DNA of 64,000 nt from Branchipolynoe longqiensis. Lineage: Eukaryota > Annelida > Polychaeta > Phyllodocida > Polynoidae. Under the pieces are notes generated by a model, which searched no databases, was not told the DNA's origin, and was given only the letters and a program-made list of their open reading frames with translations. The translations under genes were made by a program, and so were the position numbers. This document shows, in pieces, positions 11,379-22,188 of this stretch; positions within the stretch are counted from its first letter, which is position 1; each line of letters opens with the position of its first letter. The stretch lies in the NCBI GenBank assembly GCA_030323885.1, contig CM059187.1, positions 82,916,027 to 82,980,026 of the forward strand, read 5' to 3'.

Positions 11379-11543
11379 TGGGGCAGGGTGCGGTGCCGCA
11401 GTCCTTCGTCTCCTGCCCCGGCCCTTCACAGTCCCTCCCGCCGTACAGCGGGGCCTCGCACGTCCGGTTCCGCAGACGGACACTTCCGCCGCAGGTCACC
11501 GGGCATGCGCCCCACTCCGTCCACGCATCCCAGACACCATCCA
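11379..11543 (-). CDS. Exon 18: TSP1 repeat
   Basis: 165 bp, phase 1-1, acceptor atacag, donor gtacgt. VDGVWDAWTEWGAC, C-P-V-T-C-G-G-S, R-L-R-N-R-T-C-E-A-P-L-Y-G-G-R-D-C, C-G-T-A-P-C-P-S. Six cysteines and an NRT sequon. It is wedged between two MITE-A copies (10990-11343 and 11673-12030), the nearer ending only 35 bp past the donor. Confidence 0.89.
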
Positions 11544-11672
11544 CTGTATGTGCAGAAGGCTAAAGCTATAATATACTTACTTTACTTACACGTTTAGCTT
11601 TAGAGTAGAATCAGCAAGAAGGCGATTGGCGTGTGGTTGCTTTTGCCAAATAGAGAATCAATTATTTGCATA

Positions 11673-12030
11673 TTTACAGTTGCATAGTCCGATTTTTTTT
11701 TGAGTTTATATAATTTTTTCTGAGATAAATATATCAAATTGATTGTAATAATCTATCATACTTTAGTTTGAAGTAACTTTGATTTTAAATGGCTAACTTT
11801 TGAGATATTTGAAGTGCAAACATGGAATAATAATTTTGGCAAGCGCACCAAACATCTGACACCATAAGTTTATGCGGTAACAGCTTTTATTAAATTGACT
11901 CAGTATGGCCCTTCTATCTGGCAACACATGCTTAGTACATGCACCAGTATCTAAGTTAGATATGTCATATTAAATATTGGTGAGTATTTTTATTTTGAGA
12001 AATTGATACTTCATCCGACTATGCAGCTTT
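11673..12030 (+). mobile_element. MITE-A copy 5
   Basis: ACAGTTGCATAGTCCGAT start and CCGACTATGCAGCTTT end, with matching interior. Confidence 0.8.
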
Positions 12031-12478
12031 CAGTATTCTCTTGGCTTTTGTGAGATTTACTTTACTTACATTTTTTAGTTCAGAAGTCAATGGTTATCGT
12101 GCATTAATATGAAAATTAACATTTATTTAAAACCCTCCACAATATTGTAGGCCTATGCTTTAATTTGTTTAGCTATTGGGATCGAATCGCATTCTGGAGT
12201 TGGTGTATTATTCTATTCTTATTTAAAAAGAACCAAGGAATTTTCTCCCAAGTGACCGATCTTACATTCACACCATCTTCAATTCAATTGAAAACTATAC
12301 ACACTGATACACAGCTAAGTTATTTACTTTCTTGACATTGTTTTTAGCATTTATTATATATTCAATTAACATTTGACAAGGTATTCGTTATATTGAAACG
12401 GAAGGAGCTAGCACAGAATGTCTTATCGAATTAATTCTCTTTACACAATATATATTTAAAAGCTACATATTACAAGTT

Positions 12479-12724
12479 GTGACCTTAGTATAAAAAGGTT
12501 CTATCTGACAAAGTGACTGAATTGGTGTTGTGGATCTAAAAATGTTCTATCTACAAAAGGCTATCATGCGGTTACACAACTGTTTCTAAACTGGTATTTT
12601 TCACTGAGATATATTAAAAATAATATTATTCTATCTGTTTTGCTATCATGCAGTTACACAGCTTCAGTCCTCATTATCTCGAAAGCACCATTTTGTCAGA
12701 GAGAACCTTTTTATAGTAAGGTCA
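12479..12724. mobile_element. MITE-F copy 1
   Basis: GTGACCTTAGTATAAAAAGG at one end and CTTTTTATAGTAAGGTCA at the other, about 245 bp; closely matches 54201-54450. Confidence 0.82.
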
Positions 12725-13567
12725 TGACATGTTTATGCCTAAGAATTATTGAGAGCAGGCAACTCGAAAACCGCTATGAAAGCCATCTTGTAACATATTT
12801 GAATTAATTTGAAATTGAGCCTAATGAATGTCTATTCATCATGCTTATGGATCTAAACAGGAACATGCAGACGGTGAATGGGAGTTGTGAGGTGACTGGT
12901 AGGACGTTGATTGGGCCATCTTCCTCACTTCTAGAAAATACAACAACCAAATAACTAAATGAATCAAATGAATCAAACTGAAAAATACTTGAAAGAAAAA
13001 CGACGCATAATTCATTTTGCGAAAATATTAAATTTGCTAATCACTGTTACTACAGTTCCACAGTATCTTTTCTGAAATCGTAGGGGTCAGTTGTATTTCG
13101 GAATTCAGAAATATTCAGATTTCAGAATAATGGTATTTTTCAAACATTAATAGTGCACTTAAAACATATGAATATTTACAGTAAATGGGATAAATAAAGA
13201 CTACAGATAGTATTACAGTTTAATGATAGCGTAATATGCTGATACATGAAATAACAGGATAATTAACGACCAAATACATTCTAAAATAACAGGTGGTGCA
13301 ACTTACAATATTACAGTTTATGTACTGTACAAAAAGAAAAGAAAAATCGGTTTTCGGAAGTTTTCGGATTGCAGAATTTCAGATAAGGGCATGGACCTGT
13401 AATATGCTTGCTTATACTAATGTGCCAACGGGTAGAGGAGGAAGTGGAATGAAGTGGGTTGAATTATGGGTAAATCTGCGTGAAAGAACCCGGATGGAGA
13501 ATAGGGAGGGAGTAGTTATGGTGTGTCACACCAAATGACAGTAGAACAAAGGGGCAGAGGAATCATT

Positions 13568-13914
13568 CTAAAAGATGCATAGTCCGATGGTTTTCAGTTT
13601 CTGTTATTTTTCTGAGATAAATGTATTAAATTGATTGTTAAAATCTACCATACTTTAGTTTGAAGTAGTATTTATCTTAAATGGCTAACCTTTTGAAGCA
13701 TAAACATGTCAAATTAGTTTAGGCAAGCAAGCCAAAACTTGACACCATAGGATTCTCCAGTAATAGGTTCTATTATATTGACTCAGTATTCCCTTATCTG
13801 TGGCAACAAATGCTTAATGACTGCATCAGTATCTAAGTTAGATATGTAGAATCAAATATAGATAATTGCTTTGGTTTAGAAAATGTTATGCTTCATCGGA
13901 TTATGCAGCTTTAA
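13568..13914 (+). mobile_element. MITE-A copy 6
   Basis: AAAGATGCATAGTCCGATGG to ATCGGATTATGCAGCTTTAA; interior matches the family. Confidence 0.82.
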
Positions 13915-14198
13915 CACATAGGATGATGGAAAGTTTGTACATTATCCTGGAGTGGGATCAAATAAGATTAGTCTGTGGAACTACTCTTCTATAACTTTAT
14001 AAGGAACAATTAGAATGGGGACATGGAATGGGCATATTATCGTGGAATTGCAATTTAACATATTGAACACATTCAAGAGATTCAACACAGATTGCATCAC
14101 ATTTCACTATGATCTACATAACAGCGGGTAGGGTGGCAAGGGTAATCAAAAACCTCCGAGTTGAGCACATCTAGAGGTATAATATACATGTAGAACAC

Positions 14199-14363
14199 CT
14201 GGACAGGGTCGTGTGAAACAGGCCTGCTGGTTCACGGTTTCGCCGCTACAGGGCACTCCGCCGTAAAGCTCAACCTCCTGGTCACGGCGCCGCAATTGGT
14301 AGCCGGCTCCACACGTGACGTTGCACGGGTCCCACGAGGACCATTCTTTCCACACGCAGTCCA
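14199..14363 (-). CDS. Exon 17: TSP1 repeat, group-2-like
   Basis: 165 bp, phase 1-1, acceptor ttgacag, donor gtgttc (weak). VDCVWKEWSSWDPC, C-N-V-T-C-G-A-G-Y-Q-L-R-R-R, ELYGGVPC, C-F-T-R-P-C-P-G. Group-2-like cysteine arrangement. The 61-bp tandem array at 14364-15430 begins at the acceptor, and its units repeat the sequence around the acceptor AG, so splice-site choice here must be discriminating. Confidence 0.88.
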
Positions 14364-15430
14364 CTGTCAACGTGTGTGCACACAGTTACATATGGGAGAG
14401 ACAGTGCTCTCTGTCAAAAAAGGCCGCTCTCAACTTGGTGCACATTGCTAGATATGTGTCATGCAGTGCTTTCTGTCAATACAGGCTACTGTCAACTGGA
14501 TTATCATTGGTAGATATGTATCACACAGTCTTCTCCGTAAAAACAGGCTGCAGTCAACTTAGTGCACATGACTACATATGTGACAGATAGTGCTCTCTGT
14601 CAATACAGGCTACTGTCAACTGGATTACCATTGGTAGATATGTATCACGCAGTACTCTCTGTCAAAACAGGCCGCAGTCAACTTAGTGCACATGATTGCA
14701 TATGTGACAGATAGTGTTCTCTGTCAATACGAACCACTGTCAACTAGGTGAACATGGTTACATATGTGAGAGACATCGCTCTCTATCAAGACATACCACT
14801 GTCAATGTGGTGAACACAGTTACATATGTGACAGACACTCCTCTCTGTCATGACAGGCAACTGTCATCGTGGCTATCATTGGAAGATATGTGTCACACAG
14901 TGTCTTCTGTCAATACGGGTCACTGTCAACTTGGTTATAATTTGTAGATATGTGTCACACAGTGTTTTATGTCAATGCAGACTGCTGTAGATGTGGTGCA
15001 CATGGTTACATATGTGACATAAATTGCTCTCTGTCAAAACAGGCCATTGTCAACTTGGTTATTATTGGTAGATATGTGTCATGCAGTACTTTCTGTCAAT
15101 ACATGCTACTTATTTTTGGTAGATATGTAGCGCATAGTATTTTCTGTCAATACGGGCCACTGTCAACTTGGGTATCATTGGTAAATATATGTCACACAGT
15201 GTTTTCTGTCAATATAGACCACTGTCAACTTGGTAGACACGGACACATATGTGACAGACCGTGTTCTCTATCAAGACAGGCCACTGTTTACTTGGTTATC
15301 ATTGGTAGATCTGTGTCACACAGTCTCGGCATGGCAGTGTCAATAGGGTAATTATGGTCATGTATGTGCCACACAGTGTTCTCTGTCCAAATAAGCCACT
15401 GTAAATGTGATGCACCTGGTTACATAAGTG
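14364..15430. repeat. 61-bp tandem array starting at the exon 17 splice acceptor
   Basis: About 17-18 units of roughly 61 bases in two alternating versions (GATATGTGTCACACAGT and ACATATGTGACAGA types). Each repeats CCACTGTCAAC, i.e. the inverse of GTTGACAG|TGG that forms the exon 17 acceptor. The first unit is continuous with the exon boundary. Confidence 0.82.
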
Positions 15431-16740
15431 GCAGACAGACTTATCTGGTAATGTCGTCGACAGTCATTGCAGGGGGGGTTGGCTGTATATAACCTACAAG
15501 GTTTTGTCTGTCAATCTAGTTTATATGTTTGATTATCTACTGTTCATACAGTAGTGTCCTCCACCCAAACAGGCAACTGCCAAGGATGTTATGTTTTCTT
15601 ACCCACACAACCCAATACCAATATATGTGTATGAGTGTGTGCATGGCAGGTTGTACAATATGCCACGTTAGGGTTTCCAACCATACAGTCCATTGACAAC
15701 GTGTGTTTTATTTAAGGTCAAAGTCTACAAGATGTTAGCCTTCAGTCCACGGTGAAATTGTGCAATACTCAAACCTGCAATGAAATTCAATATCACCACA
15801 ATTAACTAATGTACTGTCAATGAAGATGTCTAGATAGCCGTTCAAACTATTCAGCTTTCCATAATACAACCTTATACCCACAAATCAGCCTGAGATAAAA
15901 GTACATTATTTAAAGTAAATTATGACCAACGTCGGTGCAAGGTGAATAGGATAAAGAAATTAATAAGGCATGCACATCTTCATTTTAATTAAAGAAGTTT
16001 CAATATATAACGTGTTATTGCATAATTATTAGCCTTTAAGTAAGTGTCTAATATACCTTTAAGAAAATCATCATGGGCTTATATTTCCACTCCCGCGAAA
16101 GCACTGCATTCACACATATACACGCTCTTCACTTGGATTATTTGATAAATACTTTATTTACCCAGCAGAATAAATAGGGTGTTAGTGCTGGTGGTTTGGC
16201 GGTGTACTCATCAGATATATGCATACATTTTACATCAGATGTGATTAAACTAATACGAGCCCCTAAGATCGAGAACATGAGGTGTAATATGTGGGATGAG
16301 GATGAGAAATAGATGAGTCATTAGAGTCCGCAGGAAGGCAATTATAATCTGGTTGCCTTTGCCAAATAAAGAGTCAATTATTTGCATATTTAAGTATTCT
16401 TTGCAAAGAGGTTTTTGGCAATTATGCTGTATGTCAATGTGATGTGAACGTGATGTTGGTGGGATACGGAGTGAAGTATCGGAATAATGAGAAGGTCGGG
16501 GAATAGTAGGGGTAGAAAGAAAATCAAAGTCAGTGTGTCCATGTTACCCCGAGTGGGTTTTCGGTGTTGGGATTGGTTCCAGAAATGTCTATTCTAGTGC
16601 ACTATATTCTAGCCTTCTCCACTCTTATGCCTCTTTGAGAATAAACAGCGGTTTTATTTGGAATTCGAAAAAGTTTTCTTCTTCTGGTCATATGAGCAAG
16701 CAGTAATTTCCAACCATCATATTATGAGGTATAGGAGCAG
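15431..16740. other. Intron 16-17, nothing recognised
   Basis: AT-rich; GGCAATTATAATCTGGTTGC-type sequence near 16335 echoes 11620-11665 (TTGCCAAATAGAGAATCAAT), a short dispersed repeat. No open frame of interest. Confidence 0.5.
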
Positions 16741-16967
16741 AGGTTGTAATGTATATATATATATATATATATAGATATATATATATATATATGTATATGT
16801 GATCTATAAGCATTATGCGAGTAAAAAGGTACGGAAGGGAATTATTATTATTATTATTGTTCTATTTCATTATCTACCAACCATTATCCTTAGAATATTC
16901 ACCTCCTATCCTACATACTGGTACTGGTGGCGCCATCTTCGGCCCCGACCCTAACTACGGGCATTGT

Positions 16968-17124
16968 CATTCGTTTCCTGGAATTTGTTTTTTGCACCTG
17001 AACTCTTTCTAGTTGTCCTTCCCATCTATTCACTTCAATGTACATGTGTTCTTAGCGTGGATAAAGGAAATATCACACCAGTCGATATTTTGCTTTAAAC
17101 CGCTTTTATCTAAATACTGATAAC

Positions 17125-17135
<11 letters not shown>
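16968..17135. repeat. Dispersed repeat shared with 24500-24655
   Basis: TTTTGCACCTGAAC through GGATAAAGGAAATATCACAC to ACTGATAA is repeated almost unchanged at 24510-24650, each followed by (TA)n. Confidence 0.7.
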
Positions 17136-17157
<22 letters not shown>

Positions 17158-17163
17158 ATATAT

Positions 17164-17350
17164 ACGGAGTAAAACATCTTTAACCGACCACCTCCACAGC
17201 TCAACCACTCCCCTATATCGATAGATTTATTTGTGTCCCAAATAATCAGCCCTACAATACCATTGTAGCGATACAACAAAAAATCCCTAAGCCGACCACC
17301 TCCCTAAATGAACCACGCAAAGGCGGTCGATTTAGAGAGGTTTTACTCTA
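17164..17350. mobile_element. MITE-B copy, diverged
   Basis: ACGGAGTAAAACATCTTTAACC to TTTAGAGAGGTTTTACTCTA, with matching interior words. Confidence 0.7.
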
Positions 17351-17577
17351 TGCATATACATATGTAATAAGGCCTTCGCTCAGAGAGCACTGAGACAGTT
17401 CACAAGACTATTCATGTGCCACGCGCCCTGTCAGCGCATGTCTGTAGAGGCAGTCAAACATTACATGCTCAGTTAAGTCTCAGAGAGGACATGCCTATAA
17501 ATTAATAACACCAGCAGAGTGGGCATGCTTATAGAAGTAAGACCGTCAGATAGCAGCACATGCCCATATGAGGCCTT

Positions 17578-17579
17578 GC
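17578..17579 (-). other. GC splice donor of exon 16
   Basis: Bases read CAG|gcaagg on the minus strand. The other 21 donors in this gene begin with GT. GC-AG introns are a recognised minor class, and they usually keep strong matches at the positions around the site, as here. Confidence 0.75.
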
Positions 17580-17744
17580 CTGGGCACTCCCGAGGCTTGC
17601 ACTCCTGCCAGTCGTCATCGGGCCCGTCACATGGGGCGCCGCCATATTGCTCTACATCACGGCCGCGCATGCGTCGTTGGTGTCCGAAAGCGCACGTGAC
17701 ATTGCAGTTCTCCCAGGCCCCCCACTCCTGCCACACACAAGGCA
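17580..17744 (-). CDS. Exon 16: TSP1 repeat, group-2-like, with GC donor
   Basis: 165 bp, phase 1-1, acceptor cctcag. The only donor that gives the conserved C-P-G ending in phase 1 is CAG|gcaagg, a GC-AG class site with an otherwise strong consensus. VPCVWQEWGAWENC, C-N-V-T-C-A-F-G-H-Q-R-R, EQYGGAPC, C-K-P-R-E-C-P-G. It has the extra N-terminal cysteine and lacks the cysteine after the R strand, as in exons 8 and 17. No usable GT donor is seen in the next 40 bases. Confidence 0.87.
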
Positions 17745-17849
17745 CTGAGGGGGACAGAGAACATGGTTGGTTTGGGCCACCTCTGGCATCTGCTATAGCC
17801 CTTCTATAACAGTATATCAGTTCGACTGGCGTGAGTATATATATAGGCC

Positions 17850-18343
17850 TACAGTACAACCCGGTTAAACTATGCTCGGTTAAACCGAAACGATCGCTTA
17901 ATCCAAACTTTTTTCGGCGGCCCGGCAAAATACTACCATTTATCATATAAAAAAGTTGGTTAAACCAAAGTCGGTTAATCCAAAGTACCGGTTAATCCAA
18001 ACAAAATTCTCGGCGCCAGGCCACTTCCGGTACAGGTAAACTAAACTTTTATGTGGTTTTAAGGTCATCTGAGACTTTTTTATAAGATAAATGGTAGTAT
18101 TTTGCGAGGTCGCCAAAAAAAGTTTGGATTAACCGATTGTTTGATTTAACCGAGGTTAGTTTAATGGGGTTAAACTGTATTTACATCAAAAACAATAATC
18201 ATAGTGTCCACATACATTGTACATTCATAATGCACCCCCGTTTTTGCCAAAGCCAAGTCAAAGTCAAAGCTCGGTTAATCCAATGATAGGTTAATCCAAA
18301 CAAATGTCTAGGGTCCCTTCAAGTTTGGTTTAACGGGGTTATA

Positions 18344-18348
<5 letters not shown>
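17850..18348. mobile_element. MITE-C copy
   Basis: TACAGTACAACCCGGTTAAAC to GGTTTAACGGGGTTATACTG, with the same internal terminus near 18165-18180. Confidence 0.8.
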
Positions 18349-18384
<36 letters not shown>

Positions 18385-18406
18385 GATCTATGTATATATG
18401 TATGCA

Positions 18407-18443
<37 letters not shown>

Positions 18444-18848
18444 GCATTTATGTATGTTTGTTTGTGTGTTGTTGTTTTATGCCCTAGCAACATCTAAGGT
18501 CATATCAGGACGGGACTTATGTGTGTATATATATATATATATATGTGTGTGCATAGAATAGATATATATTGTTATATATATACACACATTTTTGCATACA
18601 TATATCCATTATATATATATATAGTATAGTTATACGAGTCTTACCTTGGTACAGATGATGGATAACTGTTGTTTTACCGAGGTATAAGCCTCGGATAGAT
18701 GTGGGCTAGGGAGAGGTAAGCACGTCCGGTACCAGCAATCTTAACCTACTTATTGAGGATAAAAATGACTTTCAAACAATGGATACTATTACTTTACCGA
18801 AAAGGTACACCAACGGAATAGATGTGGCAGGGTGTGGCGGGAGGGCCC

Positions 18849-18985
18849 TAGCCCACATCTATCCGAGGCTTATACCTCGGTAAAACAACAGTTATCCATC
18901 ATCTGTACCAAGGTAAGACTCGTATAACTATACTATTTTACCTCGGTAAACAGCCTCAGGCTAGCCTCAGGCTAGGGAGACCTTT
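18849..18985. repeat. Internal complementary region of the DIRS element
   Basis: Positions 18849-18945 are the inverse of 18626-18718 (the 3' end). Positions 18939-18985 are the inverse of 24003-24048 (the 5' end). The two halves abut, as if recording the joined ends of a circular intermediate. In DIRS1 such a region templates completion of the ends. Confidence 0.85.
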
Positions 18986-19063
18986 ACATAATTCATTTTT
19001 ATCCTTAATATCATTCTTTCTTATTATTATAACATTCTAAATTTTTGTTCTCACCTATTCTTG

Positions 19064-20173
19064 TTAGTTGGCGAGAAGACGCTTTGCAACGCCGGTAGGC
19101 TTTTCTAGTCGTTTATTATAATGTTTTGCAAACGACTTAGCCGTCTTCCAGCCTGCATGCGCTAGTATTCTTTTCACAGAAATACCAAGCACCCGTGCCT
19201 TGGAGACCATGGCTCCTCTAGTTGAGTGGGAAGAGTATTTACTCGTATCCACTCCAGCCAATTTCAACACCGTAATTGTCCATGTGGCAAGTGTGTCTCG
19301 TGAAATCGCCTTATGTGGCTTTATAAAGCTCACTAATAGTTGTTGTGATGCACGTAAATCCTTTGTCTTGTATATATAAGCCCGTATGGCCGACACAACA
19401 CATAATTTCCGATCATTCGGAAAACAGTCTAAGTGAACCGTTGATAAAGGGTCACCTAACGTGTTCGATTTGAGCAATTTTTCTAAATCAAACGTAGCTT
19501 GTTGCTTGTCTATTTCTAATCCAGTTAAGGATAAAGCAACAATCGTCTGTCCTCTGTGTCCGGTTACTAACAATAACAGGACCGCGACCTTAAAACCTAA
19601 CTGTTTTATATCTAACCACGAGTTGTGAGGCCAAGCCTGAAACAACTTAAATACTATAGAAACATCCCAAAACCGACTATACTTTGGTTTTGGAGGATTC
19701 CTTTGATAAATTGAACGAAGTAAATAACAAATAACATAATGTTTTCCAACTGTTTCGCCATCAATTCTAGGTAATATAATTGATAACGCACACCTCGCCG
19801 CATTAATCGATCCAAAGGAAAGTCCTTCATCCTCTAGAGAACGAAGAAACCGAGCTACTTGTGAAATCTTTGGATTTGTTGGTTTAACTTTCATTAACAA
19901 ACAATGTACACCCCATTTCTTTAAATAGGTTGTATACATTTTGACAGTTCCTGGCCTCCAGGCATCCGATACTATCCTATCCTCAGTAATTCTGTCCAAT
20001 CCAAATTGCTGTAGCTGCTTCCTTAGAAAAGGAATGCCAATAGGGGCGTCGTTGACACGTCGCCGTGAACCACTAGCGGTCCGTGGTGCGTCAGATTCCC
20101 GAGTTTTCTTGGGAATCGTATACGATCTTTTGCCAGTTGTGAAACTGCTGGCAGCCAAGGTTGCGTGTCCCAA
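19064..20173 (-). CDS. DIRS-type tyrosine recombinase
   Basis: 369 codons of open frame; the first in-frame ATG is only at about codon 79, so the true start is unclear. The catalytic pattern of tyrosine recombinases is complete: Arg in TGHRGQ (about 207), His and Arg in SSHSTRG (316, 319), HAGW (339-342) and the nucleophilic Tyr in KHYN (352). The enzyme integrates the circular DNA intermediate without making a target duplication. It overlaps the end of pol by 151 bases in another frame, the usual DIRS arrangement. The frame is intact to its stop at 19064. Confidence 0.9.
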   Translation of the reverse strand: MGHATLAASSFTTGKRSYTIPKKTRESDAPRTASGSRRRVNDAPIGIPFLRKQLQQFGLDRITEDRIVSDAWRPGTVKMYTTYLKKWGVHCLLMKVKPTNPKISQVARFLRSLEDEGLSFGSINAARCALSIILPRIDGETVGKHYVICYLLRSIYQRNPPKPKYSRFWDVSIVFKLFQAWPHNSWLDIKQLGFKVAVLLLLVTGHRGQTIVALSLTGLEIDKQQATFDLEKLLKSNTLGDPLSTVHLDCFPNDRKLCVVSAIRAYIYKTKDLRASQQLLVSFIKPHKAISRDTLATWTITVLKLAGVDTSKYSSHSTRGAMVSKARVLGISVKRILAHAGWKTAKSFAKHYNKRLEKPTGVAKRLLAN

Positions 20174-22188
20174 TCGGGCACCACCAGTATCGCATGTGTC
20201 CCTTCCAAGCCGATTTTTCTCACTACTCGGCTGATAATGCTAAATGGTGGGAAAATATAAAAATAATTATTTTCCCAAGTAATAGCAAACGCATCTACTT
20301 TCCAAGCATCCGGTTCAGGATGCCAAGAAACATAACAGGGTAACTTGTTATTATTTCGTGATGCAAATAAGTCAACTTCAGGTGTACCCCATTTTTCACA
20401 AACGAAGTTAAACAAATGTGTAGAGAGAGACCACTCTAAATGGTCATGGAAATTTCTACTTTTATAATCTGCAAGTGTATTTTGTGACCCTGGAATATGC
20501 GCTACAGTCAGCCAGACTTGTTGAGCCTGTGCCCAGTTCCAAATCAGTTTAGATAACTGATTGCAAGACTTTGATTTGGTTCCACCCATGTTACGAATAT
20601 ATGCCATGGCAGTAGTATTATCAGTTAGTATTCTAACCTGTGATTTATTTATCTTTACTAAACTACGTAAGCCCAGATAAATAGCACGCAATTCTAGTGC
20701 ATTAATATAGTCTGATTTTTCATCATCAAGCCATCTACCTCCTGTTGTGACCCCATCTCGATGAGCTCCCCAACCTTCTAACGAAGCATCAGTAGTAATT
20801 ACTGTATTAGGTTCCGCCATGCGGATTGGATTTGGTGAACTTGCTATATGTTGCATCCACCATCCAATATCCTGTAACCCTTCTTGCGAAATAAACATCT
20901 TTCGCTCAAAATTGCCTTTAGTTCGTGTTAACGCTAAATTTTTATCTATTTCTAGCGACTTAATATGGGCCTTCCCATATAACACAGCAGGTGCATATGA
21001 GGTCATTATGCCAATAAGAACAGCAACCTGTCTAATTTTTGGCTTTGATAACTTAATAAGCTGAGTCGCTGTAGTCATAAACTTAATTAGTTTTTGTTCT
21101 GTTATCGACACTGTAAGGGACTGTGTATCCAGAATAAACCCTAAACATTTGAGTTGTTTTGTTGGTTTAAACACTGACTTTTGTTGATGTACATAAAACC
21201 CCAATTTAGTGAGTAATGCACATAAATCCAAAACTGCATTCACACAACCAATTTGTGTTGATGCTATAATAAAAGAATCATCTATGTATGGAAACATTAT
21301 GTGACCCTTCCTCGCCATTACCGAGAAAACAGGTTTAAGCAATTTAGTAAATAAACGTGGCGCACAAGCTAAGCCATTCGGCATGCAGGTAAACTCATAG
21401 AGTTGGTTATCCCAAATAAATCGAAGACATTTTCGGTATTGTTCCATTATGGGAAGCGTATAATATGCATCCTGTAAATCAACACTAGCCATCCACGCAT
21501 CTGGTGTAATCAGATCTCGTGCCGTATCTAGAGAGAACATTTTAAAATGTCGATATTCCACCCTTTTATTAAGGATTGTTAAATCCAGGATCATTCGAAC
21601 CTCACCATTAGGCTTCGGTCTCGAGAAAATGTTTGAAATAAACTGTCCTGAACAGTGTGTCACTTTTTGTATAATTCCTTTCTCAAAGAATTTATGTACC
21701 TGTTTAGTTAGTGCGTCTCGTTCAACTGGTTGAATGTTATATGGAAAAGGTATTATACTTTGTACAGGAATTTGTGTAAAGGGAATGTGAACACCCCTAA
21801 CTATTTCTATAATTTCTTGGTCACTAGTAATTTTGTGCCACTCAGAAATATGATTACTAATATTACCAGCCACAAAGTTGCTTACAGTTTGTGTGTTTTT
21901 AGAGGCTGCAGGGACTTGTAAAGTTTGTGTTTGGACCTCTACTTGGACCCGCCCCTGGGGAAAGGTCTCGACGAGTTGAACCCTCGGCCTATTGGCCGTG
22001 CGGTGTTGTCGGTCCAGCCTGGGCGAGCGCCCCGGCCCCGAAACCCTTGACCGAAGTTTGAACTCGGTCTGGTTCCTCTGGTGAACCGTCGTGGACGAAA
22101 ATCCCCTCGTGACTTTTTGAAACGAGGAGCTTCCTGTTTCTTCTTGCCATCCATGTTTTTGCCACTCTTGGCTGCAGTCTCTACCTCT
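20023..22188 (-). CDS. DIRS-type pol: reverse transcriptase, RNase H and methyltransferase-like domain
   Basis: Open frame in the -1 register relative to gag, overlapping its last 250 bases and lacking an ATG; the recognisable product starts near 21873. Counting from there: RT palm with DLQDAYY (about 132-138) and YIDD (196-199); RNase H with acidic residues in TTDAS (362), ELRAI (394), TDNT (418) and LADY (469); then a region with WGTPEVDLFAS, IFPPF (540-544) and VPDWDTQPW, typical of the DAM-methyltransferase-like domain carried by DIRS elements. It copies the element RNA into DNA. The 3' end overlaps the recombinase frame (20023-20173). No stop or frameshift interrupts it, so the copy may be recent or active. 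Expression by -1 frameshifting is inferred. Confidence 0.88.
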   Translation of the reverse strand, partial: RGRDCSQEWQKHGWQEETGSSSFQKVTRGFSSTTVHQRNQTEFKLRSRVSGPGRSPRLDRQHRTANRPRVQLVETFPQGRVQVEVQTQTLQVPAASKNTQTVSNFVAGNISNHISEWHKITSDQEIIEIVRGVHIPFTQIPVQSIIPFPYNIQPVERDALTKQVHKFFEKGIIQKVTHCSGQFISNIFSRPKPNGEVRMILDLTILNKRVEYRHFKMFSLDTARDLITPDAWMASVDLQDAYYTLPIMEQYRKCLRFIWDNQLYEFTCMPNGLACAPRLFTKLLKPVFSVMARKGHIMFPYIDDSFIIASTQIGCVNAVLDLCALLTKLGFYVHQQKSVFKPTKQLKCLGFILDTQSLTVSITEQKLIKFMTTATQLIKLSKPKIRQVAVLIGIMTSYAPAVLYGKAHIKSLEIDKNLALTRTKGNFERKMFISQEGLQDIGWWMQHIASSPNPIRMAEPNTVITTDASLEGWGAHRDGVTTGGRWLDDEKSDYINALELRAIYLGLRSLVKINKSQVRILTDNTTAMAYIRNMGGTKSKSCNQLSKLIWNWAQAQQVWLTVAHIPGSQNTLADYKSRNFHDHLEWSLSTHLFNFVCEKWGTPEVDLFASRNNNKLPCYVSWHPEPDAWKVDAFAITWENNYFYIFPPFSIISRVVRKIGLEGTHAILVVPDWDTQPWLPAVSQLAKDRIRFPRKLGNLTHHGPLVVHGDVSTTPLLAFLF

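Noticed and set aside
14315..15351. Cys-rich open frames resembling small secreted peptides
   Set aside because: They follow the 61-base tandem unit, have no consistent start, and are antisense to the host gene.
14364..15430. CRISPR-like alternation of repeats
   Set aside because: Units are contiguous and all diverge together, without unique spacers, in animal DNA.
19064..20173. Phage-type integrase from bacterial contamination
   Set aside because: The recombinase is adjoined by a DIRS pol and gag on the same strand with matching DIRS ends, all within an animal intron.
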